The notes under the pieces were generated by a model, which worked only from the letters and a program-made list of their open reading frames with translations, was not told the origin of the DNA and did no database searches. This document shows, one piece after another, positions 57,294 through 64,000 of a stretch of 64,000 nucleotides of DNA (the first letter of the stretch is position 1; each line of letters opens with the position of its first letter). The DNA comes from Candidatus Symbiopectobacterium endolongispinus (GTDB lineage Bacteria > Pseudomonadota > Gammaproteobacteria > Enterobacterales > Enterobacteriaceae): contig NZ_JAFJYB010000003.1 in NCBI RefSeq assembly GCF_018777385.1, positions 1 to 64,000 on the forward strand, read 5' to 3'. Made by a program: the position numbers and the translations under genes.

Positions 57294-57608
57294 TCGGTCA
57301 CCCCGGTGTGTCTCTTACGGTCCTTATTACGCCGGCGTATCTGCTTCCCGATGGGGCGGCCTGGCGTTAGGGCATCAATTCATACGGCATTTGCCATAAA
57401 TGACATGGGCTCCAGTGTAACCTGTAATAGTGCCTGCGCTACCTTTTTAATAGCAAACCCGAAATTGGCAAACAACAGAAGGGGAGAATCGATTGATAGG
57501 CAACGCAGAGGATTTCTGCGCGGGCGGGGTGATATCTGCTGATTTGTCGTTGGCTTCATGGTAAACTAAGCGGCATTTCCGGACAGGTGGGGTCTGTGGA
57601 GGACTAAC
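57294..57608. promoter_or_regulatory. Divergent smrB / prmB intergenic region
   Basis: 315 bases between divergent genes, expected to hold both promoters. I see no gene or hairpin of note. The prmB TTG start follows GTGGAGGACTAAC. Confidence 0.4.
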
Positions 57609-58539
57609 TTGGATAAAATTTTCGTCGACGAGGCGGTCAAAGACCTGCATACCTTGCAAGACAGTTGCGCTGGGCGGTAAGCCGTTTTAACGCAGCCGAG
57701 TTCTATTATGGACATGGCACCGATAACACGTGGGATGAAGCGCTGCAACTGGTGCTGCCCACCCTGTATTTGCCTCTTGATTTCCCAGTGGATATGTATG
57801 CTCGCGTCTGACGGTATCGGAGCGCCAGCGTGTGGTTGAGCGCGTTATTCGTCGCGTTAATGAACGTCTGCCAGTGGCTTACCTGACCAACAAGGCGTGG
57901 TTTTGCGGGTTCGAGTTTTTTGTTGATGAGCGCGTGTTGGTGCCGCGTTCGCCAATCGGTGAGTTGATTTCACAGCAGTTCGCTGGATTGATCGTCGATG
58001 AGCCGCAGCATATTCTCGATCTTTGCACTGGCAGCGGCTGCATCGCGATTGCGTGTGCGCACGCCTTCCCCGATGCAGAAGTGGATGCTGTCGATCTCTC
58101 CAGCGATGCGTTGGCCGTCGCCGAGCAGAATATCCAGCAACACGGACTAGAACAACAGGTCACGCCGATTCGTTCCGACTTGTTCCGCGCGCTGCCGCCG
58201 CTCGCGTATGACCTGATTGTCACCAATCCCCCGTATGTGGATGCGGAAGACATGGCGGATTTGCCACAGGAGTTTCGCCGCGAGCAGGAACTGGGCCTTG
58301 CGGCGGGCAATGACGGGCTGGATTTGGTACGCCGCATTTTGGCCTGCGCGCCAGATTACCTTAATGAGCGAGGCGTGCTGATCTGCTAAGTGGGCAACAG
58401 CATGGTGCATTTGATGGATCAGTATCCGAATATTCCTTTTACCTGGCTGGAGTTCGAGCACGGTGGTGATGGCGTATTTATGCTGACAAAAGATCAACTA
58501 GTGGATTGCCACAGCCATTTTGCGGCGTATCGGCAATAA
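57609..58539 (+). pseudogene. prmB: Ribosomal protein uL3 glutamine methyltransferase PrmB, two frameshifts and a nonsense
   Basis: AdoMet-dependent N5-Gln methyltransferase, about 310 codons, from TTG 57609 ([17 protein letters not shown]). The frame is lost near 57660 (true: [16 protein letters not shown]) and again near 57810 ([19 protein letters not shown]). AdoMet motif [14 protein letters not shown] and catalytic NPPY in [16 protein letters not shown] are open in 57832-58386. TAA at 58387-58389 (GVLIC-E-VGNSM) removes the last 50 residues. Not expected to work; uL3 Gln150 methylation would be absent. Confidence 0.9.
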
Positions 58540-58623
58540 AAACACCGGTTATGCCGGGCTCACCCCGGCAATATAAATCATAATGCAGTACAGAATAGCG
58601 ATGTTACACAGAAAGGAGTCGTG

Positions 58624-59709
58624 ATGGCAGGCAACAGTATTGGCCAGTTCTTCCGCGTCACCACGTTCGGCGAATCCCACGGTATTGCGTTGGGATGTAT
58701 CGTTGATGGCGTACCGCCGGGCATTCCGCTGACTGAAGCGGATCTGCAACGCGATTTGGATCGCCGTCGCCCTGGCACCTCGCGTTATACCACGCCGCGC
58801 CGCGAGCCAGATCAGGTGCGTATTTTATCTGGGGTGTTTGAAGGGGTCACCACGGGCACCAGCATTGGCCTGATCATCGAAAATACCGATCAGCGCTCTC
58901 AGGATTACAGTGCGATCAAAGACGTGTTCCGCCCTGGTCATGCCGATTATACCTACGAACAAAAATACGGCGTGCGTGACTATCGCGGCGGCGGCCGCTC
59001 TTCGGCCCGTGAAACCGCAATGCGTGTGGCCGCTGGTGCCATTGCAAAAAAATACCTGCAAATGACACACGGTATTCAGGTACGTGGTTATCTGGCGCAA
59101 ATGGGCGATGTCACCTGTGAATTGAAAGCGTGGGATATCGTCGAGCAAAACCCGTTTTTCTGCCCCGATGCCGACAAGATCGATGCGCTGGATGAATTGA
59201 TGCATACCCTGAAAAAAGAAGGTGACTCCATCGGCGCTAAAGTCAGCATTGTCGCCGAATCGGTGCCCGCTGGTTTGGGTGAGCCAGTGTTTGACCGTTT
59301 GGATGCCGACCTGGCCCACGCATTGATGAGTATCAACGCGGTAAAAGGCGTAGAAATCGGCGATGGATTTGCGGTTGTCACCAAACGCGGAAGCGAAAAC
59401 CGTGATGAAATTACCCCGCAATGGTTCCAGAGTAACCATGCGGGCGGCGTGCTGGGTGGCATCAGTAGCGGACAGGCGATTGTTGCGCATCTGGCGCTGA
59501 AACCCACCTCGAGCATCACGGTGCCGGGGAAAACCATCAACCGCCAGGGTGAAGCAACGGAAATGATCACCCGTGGACGTCACGATCCCTGCGTGGGGAT
59601 TCGTGCTGTGCCGATTGCGGAGGCAATGATGGCGATTGTATTGATGGATCATCTGTTGCGTCAGCGCGCCCAGTGTGCGGACGTCGTGAGCCAGGTTCCT
59701 CGTTGGTAA
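58624..59709 (+). CDS. aroC: Chorismate synthase AroC
   Basis: 361 aa, E. coli length. FMN-dependent conversion of EPSP to chorismate, the last common aromatic step. Signatures: [53 protein letters not shown] and [20 protein letters not shown] 58624 is preferred to GTG 58621; RBS AAAGGAGTCGTG. Intact, which fits retained aromatic synthesis. Confidence 0.96.
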   Translation: MAGNSIGQFFRVTTFGESHGIALGCIVDGVPPGIPLTEADLQRDLDRRRPGTSRYTTPRREPDQVRILSGVFEGVTTGTSIGLIIENTDQRSQDYSAIKDVFRPGHADYTYEQKYGVRDYRGGGRSSARETAMRVAAGAIAKKYLQMTHGIQVRGYLAQMGDVTCELKAWDIVEQNPFFCPDADKIDALDELMHTLKKEGDSIGAKVSIVAESVPAGLGEPVFDRLDADLAHALMSINAVKGVEIGDGFAVVTKRGSENRDEITPQWFQSNHAGGVLGGISSGQAIVAHLALKPTSSITVPGKTINRQGEATEMITRGRHDPCVGIRAVPIAEAMMAIVLMDHLLRQRAQCADVVSQVPRW

Positions 59710-59716
59710 ACTAAAC

Positions 59717-60544
59717 ATGAAAAAAGGGTGGGTGGGGCCATTGCCGTGCTGTTAAGCGCGGGCGTATGGGCAAAAACCCCGTGGCAAGAGATCGCGCATC
59801 CGGTGCCGGGTACGGCGCAGACCATTGGTGCGTTCTCTAACGGTTGTATTGTCGGTGCGCAGCCGTTGCCGTTGGAATCCGTGAATTATCAGGTGATGCG
59901 TGTCGATCAACGCCGCTATTTCGGTCATCCGGATTTGCTGGCGTTTATCACGCGACTAAGCGCCAATGTGAAAAAGCAGACTGGCGGTATTGTGCTGGTG
60001 GGCGATATGGGAATGCCGGCTGGCGGTCGATTCAGCAGCGGCCATGCCAGTCACCAGTCCGGTCTGGATGCGGATATTTGGTTACAGATGCCGCTGCAAC
60101 GTTGGACGGCACAGCAACTCCTGAAACCGCAGCCTATCGATTTGGTCGCAGCCAATGGTCGTCAGGTCAACCCACGCTTGTGGCAGCCACAAGTGACGGC
60201 GTTGATCAAATTGGCCGTGCAGGATCATGAGGTCACCCGCATCTTTGTCAACCCGGCCATCAAGAAACAGCTGTGTCAGGAAGCGGGACAGGATCGTGAC
60301 TGGCTGCGCAAAGTGCGTACCTGGTTTGCGCACAAGGCGCATATGCACGTGCGGTTACGCTGCTCGGCAGACAGCCTGGAATGTCAGGATCAGGACGCGC
60401 CACCCGCAGGTGATTGGTGCGGCGCTGAATTGAGCAGTTGGTTTACGCCACACCAGCCGACCCCTTGAAGCGCCAGTGAAAACGCCACCTCCGCTACCGG
60501 CCTCGTTCCAGGCATTACTCGATAAACATCTGTTGGTGAACTAA
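59717..60544 (+). pseudogene. mepA: Murein endopeptidase MepA, 5' and 3' frameshifts
   Basis: Zinc LAS-type D-Ala-mDAP endopeptidase. ATG 59717 starts MKK, but one A is missing from an A6 run, so the signal peptide ([16 protein letters not shown]) is out of frame. GTG 59728 gives a 246-aa ORF with all zinc/catalytic motifs ([14 protein letters not shown] and [11 protein letters not shown]). A second shift near 60465 replaces the true Pro-rich end (APVKTPPPLPASFQALLDKH, stop 60542-60544). The body could be made from GTG with a shorter leader, so activity is possible but export is doubtful. Confidence 0.85.
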
Positions 60545-60547
60545 GTC

Positions 60548-61382
60548 ATGGAATGGTTTTTAGTCAGTCCCGAAATGCTCGGGGTGTTGTTTGCTTTTGC
60601 AGCACTTGCCGGTTTTATCGATTCTATCGCGGGGGAGGTGGGTTACTCAGTATTCCAATTCTGCTCTCGGCAGGACTAAGTCCAGCGCAGGCGCTGGCAA
60701 CCAATAAACTGCAAGCGGTCGGTGGATCTTTTTCTGCCAGTCTCTATTTTGTCCGTCAGCGCGCCGTGAGGTTAAGTGAACAGAAGCTGCCCATCGCGTT
60801 GACCTTTTTAGGCTCAACGTTTGGTGCCTGGTTGATTCAGCAGATTCACGCGGATTTTTTGCGCCAGATCATGCCTGTTCTGGTGATCGGTATCGGGCTC
60901 TATTTCCTGTTAATGCCGAACATTGGCGATGAAGATCGCCAGAAACGTTTGTCGGGCCTTCCGTTTGCCTTTTTGGCGGGCGGGTGTATCGGGTTCTATG
61001 ACGGTTTCTTTGGCCCCGGCGCTGGTTCTTTCTACGCGCTGGCGTTTGTCACGCTCAGCGGTTTTAGCCTGCCTAAAGCCACGGCACATGCCAAGGTGCT
61101 CAATTTCACTTCCAATTTTGGTGGGTTGCTGTTCTTTATTCTGGGCGGTCAGGCGGTCAGGCGGTCAGGCGGTCAGGCGGTCAGGCGGTCTAGGGCGTTG
61201 GGCTGGTGATGCTGGTCGGGCAGGTGTTGGGTGCCCGCCTCGGTGCTCGCATGGTGCTCAATAAGGGGCAAAAGCTGATCCGTCCGATGCTGGTTATTGT
61301 GTCTGCCTGTATGAGCGTGAAGTTGATTTATGATAACCACGGCAGCGATATTACCCAATGGATAGGACACCTCTGGTCATGA
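60548..61382 (+). pseudogene. yfcA: TSUP-family membrane transporter YfcA, frameshift and repeat expansion
   Basis: Inner-membrane TauE/SafE family. ATG 60548 (MEWFLVSPEMLGVLFAFAAL). One G is missing in IAGGGG near 60638; the second frame is open (LLSIPILLSAGLSPAQALAT, GFYDGFFGPGAGSFYALAFV) to FFILGG. There an 8-bp repeat (6 units, 61144-61191) expands the QAV codons and shifts the frame. A further lost base near 61203 precedes VMLVGQVLGARLGARMV; the end is at 61382, overlapping epmC. Clearly inactive. Confidence 0.9.
61144..61191 (+). repeat. 8-bp tandem repeat (6 copies) in yfcA
   Basis: Five perfect copies of GGCGGTCA and a sixth ending in T. Intact homologues have only one or two such units here (coding GGxxxW). 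The unit length is not a multiple of three, so each change of copy number shifts the frame. Confidence 0.9.
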
Positions 61383-61954
61383 CCACCTCTAGTGTAAGCA
61401 CTACGCACGATTACCGCGATCTCATTACTTTGTTCGCACAGTGCTTTGAGAAGGACTATAACACTCGGCTGGTGAAAGGGGATGATGAGCCTATCTATCT
61501 GCCTGCTGATGAACAGTTTTCCTATCATCGTATTGTGTTCGCGCACGGGTTTCATGCCAGCGCATTTCATGAAATTTCGCACTGGTGCATTGCCGGTGAG
61601 GCGCGACGCAAGCTGGTGGATTTTGGCTATTGGTACTGCCAGGATGGCCGCGATGCGGCAACGCAGGGGCAGTTCGAGCAGGTAGAAATCAAGCCACAGG
61701 CGTTTGACTGGCTGTTTTGCATGGCTTCGGGCTTTCCCTTTAATGTCAGTTGCGACAATCTGGAAGGGAGTATTGAGCCGGATCGCATCGCGTTTCAGAG
61801 CACCGTACATGCACAAGTGATGACCTATCTGGAGCAAGGTATTCCGGCGCGTCCATTGCGCTTTATTCGTGCATTACAATACGCCGCCGTTGACGGCGGA
61901 GCAGTTCCCGTATCCCGTATCCCGCCGATCTCAACTGATGCGGATAAACGTTAA
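61379..61954 (+). CDS. epmC: Elongation factor P hydroxylase EpmC, altered C terminus
   Basis: 191 aa from ATG 61379, overlapping the yfcA stop. The conserved body is complete: KGDDEPIYLPADEQFSYHRI, FAHGFHASAFHEISHWCIAG (metal His/Glu), DFGYWYCQDGRDAATQGQFE, FNVSCDNLEG. After RFIRALQ a small deletion shifts the frame (expected YNTPPLTAEQFPYPADLN). A 7-bp tandem duplication (CCCGTAT, 61907-61920) follows, so the last 29 residues or so are unrelated. EpmC hydroxylates the lysyl-modified EF-P. The metal site is kept, but the lost C-terminal part may matter. Confidence 0.8.
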   Translation: MTTSSVSTTHDYRDLITLFAQCFEKDYNTRLVKGDDEPIYLPADEQFSYHRIVFAHGFHASAFHEISHWCIAGEARRKLVDFGYWYCQDGRDAATQGQFEQVEIKPQAFDWLFCMASGFPFNVSCDNLEGSIEPDRIAFQSTVHAQVMTYLEQGIPARPLRFIRALQYAAVDGGAVPVSRIPPISTDADKR

Positions 61955-61969
61955 TAGTGAGGATGTTAG

Positions 61970-62251
61970 ATGATCGCAGAATGTGAAGCGCGTATTCTTG
62001 CGCTGATTGATGATATGGTAGAGCATGCCAGCGATGATGAACTTTTTGCCGGTGGCTACCTGCGCGGTCATTTGACGCTGGCAGTGGCAGAGGCTGAAGA
62101 GCAGTGGGAAACCTCGGTTCAGGCGCTCTATCAGCGCGTTTGCGACAGCGTAAAGCAAGCGATTAAAAATGGTGAGCTTTCGCCGCCGGATCAGATATTA
62201 GTCAATGGTATGTGGGATGATTTATTTCAGCGCGCCTCGCAGATCAATTGA
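61970..62251 (+). CDS. yfcL: YfcL family protein
   Basis: 93 aa, same family and position as E. coli YfcL (92 aa): [59 protein letters not shown]. Helical cytoplasmic protein of unknown function. RBS GTGAGGATGTTAG. Intact; 15 bp after epmC, likely cotranscribed. Confidence 0.92.
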   Translation: MIAECEARILALIDDMVEHASDDELFAGGYLRGHLTLAVAEAEEQWETSVQALYQRVCDSVKQAIKNGELSPPDQILVNGMWDDLFQRASQIN

Positions 62252-62628
62252 TAACTTACTCGCACTGACTCGGTAAATGAGAAAAAGTATTATTTAACGC
62301 GTTATTGTTATTCCTGTGAAAGCGGGAATAGTTTATTAAAACAATTACTTGCCTAATTCTTTGTGTTAATTGGTAAATAAAAATATCAGTTCCGAACTCA
62401 TCTTTACACTACTCTGATTAAATTATACAGGCACGATAAACTTCTCTGCATAATATCCGGAATAATAGCTATCAACGAGAGATGCTGCAGCAGCAAGGAA
62501 TAAAAACAGCTGACTGACCTGTTAATCTGACAGGTTATATTCTGCAAGGAATCAGAGTTGATGATGCGTTATCTCGTTATATATTTACCCTCGCATTGAG
62601 GGTAATATATTAACTTTGATGACAGAGA
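62252..62628. other. AT-rich region upstream of the fimbrial genes
   Basis: About 380 bases without a gene. It holds the presumed promoter of the fimbrial operon. A short inverted repeat TTACCCTCGCATTGAGGGTAA occurs at 62585-62605. Confidence 0.4.
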
Positions 62629-63136
62629 ATAGATAAATATGCTGTAGCTTTTGGTTTTGTTGCTTCACTGGTTGCCGTTCCGGGAATGGCGCTGGCTTCT
62701 GGCAATACCATTTCTTTTCAGGTGGGAGTCGCGGACGAAACTTGTGAGGTTTCGGTCAATGGGAACAACGCATCACCTGTCGTCTTACTGCCGACAGTCA
62801 ACGCCAGCCAACTGAATGCTGCGTCAAACCGCTGGGCAAACCACCTTTGATATTGGTGTGAGTGGCTGTACGGGTGATGCCGATGGCATGACGGTTTCCA
62901 CCGTATTTGTCGGCAATCAGGTAACCAGCGCAGGCAACCTGGGTAATACCGGCACGGCAAAAAACGTTGAACTGCAGATTCTGGACATCAAAGGGACTGA
63001 GATCAACTTCACCAACGGGTTTACTGGTGACGGTGATTTGGAACTTGGCCCGAATGAAACCAGCGCCAGCTATACCGCACAGTACCTGGCTACCGGTAGC
63101 GCTGCACCAGGGTCGGTGACCTCAACGCTGCAATAG
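62629..63136 (+). pseudogene. FimA-type fimbrial subunit (YfcV-like), start codon lost and frameshift
   Basis: Type 1 fimbrial major-subunit-like: AVAFGFVASLVAVPGMALAS signal, then NTISFQVGVADETCEVSVNG. The expected ATG is ATA (62629-62631, followed by GATAAATAT), with no other good start. Two bases are missing near 62828 (ASNRAGQTTFDIG expected). The continuation GVSGCTGDADGMTVSTVF and the C-terminal YTAQYLATGSAAPGSVTSTL is typical of the subunit donor-strand end. Position next to yfcL matches E. coli yfcV. Confidence 0.75.
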
Positions 63137-63159
63137 CCATTTCCTACCAGTAATCCTGT

Positions 63160-63187
63160 CGGGCCTGTTTTTACAGGCCCGTTTGCC
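63160..63187 (+). terminator. Terminator after the fimbrial subunit
   Basis: CGGGCCTGT-TTTT-ACAGGCCCG, a 9-bp perfect stem, followed by TTTGCC. It probably limits expression of downstream fimbrial genes relative to the main subunit. Confidence 0.75.
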
Positions 63188-63541
63188 ATTCCCGCGTCGC
63201 TGGCGGCCCGTCAGTGGACTCGGACTCCGAAGGCACCGCGTAGCGGCGTTATTTTCCGCGAAAAGCCAGAGGCCACGGGGAGAGGGCGATAGCACGCCCC
63301 GTGTCGGGCACGTGCGCTGAACGGTGCAAATAGCCGCTTGGGTTAACGCGCGCGAAACATTCACTGTACCAACAAAAAGACTTGGCCTAAATTTATGGGG
63401 GCCTCAGCGCCTCGCTCCCTTCTGCGTAACTACCAGAAATGCATGTGGATAATCCGGCAAATTTCTATCGCTGAATTATAATTACGACGATCGCTAAATT
63501 CTGTCCCGCTTAATCTCGATTTAGGGGCTGTATATAACTGC
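63188..63541. other. Intergenic region between fimbrial subunit and chaperone
   Basis: About 350 bases with no supported gene. It has a GC-rich first half (63190-63350) unlike its surroundings, including GGACTCGGACTC, which also occurs near 18993. No ORF of note. Confidence 0.4.
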
Positions 63542-64000
63542 ACGCAACGTCGTATTTCTAGGTTGGGGGCTGCTCTGCTGGTATTATTGGCGATGGCGAG
63601 TTTTTCCGCTTGGGCCAGTATCATCATGACCGGAACGCGAATTATTTATCGCAGAGATGCGCGCTCGGTAGATGTTCAACTCGCGAACCGCGGTAATGTG
63701 CCTTATATCGTTCAAACCTGGTTTGATGAAGGGGATATGAATGATGGGCCAGAGAGCAAACGTAATATCCCCTTTGTGGTTTCTCCTGCGTCTTTCTGTA
63801 TTGCCCCGAATGCCGGACAGGTTGCCCGTATTTCCTATACCCGCTCGCGCGCCTTGCCGGAAGATCGTGAATCCATTTTCTACTTCAATTTCCAGGAAAT
63901 CCCACCGTCCAATGTGGGGGCGATGCTGCCGCTAGCCAGAATAAAATGCTGGTGGTGCTGCGCAACCGCGTCAAATTATTTTTTCGCCCATCCCGGCTGG
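63542..64000 (+). pseudogene. Fimbrial chaperone (PapD family), cut by window edge
   Basis: Periplasmic chaperone: RRISRLGAALLVLLAMASFS signal peptide, IIMTGTRIIYRRDARSVDVQ and later NAGQVARISYTRSRALPEDR, FYFNFQEIPP (conserved strand motifs of PapD). The expected start codon reads ACG (63542-63544); no other start with RBS is close. One G is missing near 63920 (NVGADAAASQNKMLVVLRNR correct), so the tail is out of frame. The 3' end lies outside the window. Confidence 0.7.

Noticed and set aside
58825-59718. 297-codon minus-strand ORF
   Set aside because: Exactly antisense to the intact aroC gene; no recognisable domain.
61144-61191. Possible CRISPR-like repeats
   Set aside because: Direct 8-bp tandem units without spacers; a simple sequence repeat inside yfcA.
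63122-63364. 80-codon minus-strand ORF in the fimbrial intergenic region
   Set aside because: Reads through the terminator hairpin and has no family or RBS.

Overview
The window reads as chromosome of an Enterobacterales bacterium (gene order and protein sequences close to Escherichia, Serratia and Yersinia; moderate GC) in an advanced state of gene decay. Two conserved chromosomal blocks flank an almost complete but defective P2-like prophage. About half of the recognisable genes carry a frameshift or an in-frame stop. That pattern, with core genes such as aroC still open, fits a recently host-restricted symbiont (Sodalis-like is my best guess, not proven). Many of the frameshifts sit in homopolymers, so uncorrected sequencing error may add to the count. 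The many nonsense substitutions and short tandem duplications cannot be explained that way.

Left block (1-9708, mostly minus strand): the ydi shikimate/quinate cluster in the order ydiL, aroL-like kinase, ydiM, LysR regulator (plus strand), ydiN, ydiB, aroD, ydiF. ydiF, ydiB and ydiM are open. ydiN, the LysR gene, the kinase and ydiL are broken, and aroD has lost its normal start to a one-base insertion. tRNA-Cys and tRNA-Leu follow.

Prophage (about 9709-42235): next to tRNA-Leu lie a broken P2-type integrase, a leftward repressor operon with two extra genes, a repressor operator, and the early region (Cox-like, RHH, Ash-like, DUF2732, TraR-type, Dam, gpA replication endonuclease). The P2 cargo slot between A and cos follows, with a membrane-protein module and a Phd/Doc-type operon. 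Then come the capsid genes (Q P O N M L), lysis genes (Y K lysB lysC), tail and baseplate genes (X R S V W J I H), tail genes (U T E FII FI), D and ogr. The FI-to-U block is inverted relative to P2. int, Q, O, M, W, J, T, E, FI, D and ogr are damaged, so the phage should be unable to form particles, although several structural and lysis genes remain open.

Right block (42236-64000): mqo (dead), fadL (dead), yfcZ, fadI (open), fadJ (dead), with FadR-like operators before fadL and fadI. A Csu-type (spore-coat-U) pilus cluster follows in which only the tip-type protein is open. Then come sixA, smrB, prmB (dead), aroC (open), mepA (damaged), yfcA (dead, with an 8-bp repeat expansion), epmC (altered C terminus), yfcL, and the start of a chaperone/usher fimbrial cluster (both visible genes broken). 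From fadL on, the order matches the E. coli fadL-yfcZ-fadI-fadJ-sixA-smrB-prmB-aroC-mepA-yfcA-epmC-yfcL-fimbrial region. The left flank matches other E. coli regions, so the prophage sits at a synteny breakpoint.

Functionally, outer-membrane fatty-acid import and anaerobic beta-oxidation, malate:quinone oxidoreductase, two pilus systems and ribosomal protein uL3 methylation look lost, while chorismate synthase, SixA and SmrB are kept.
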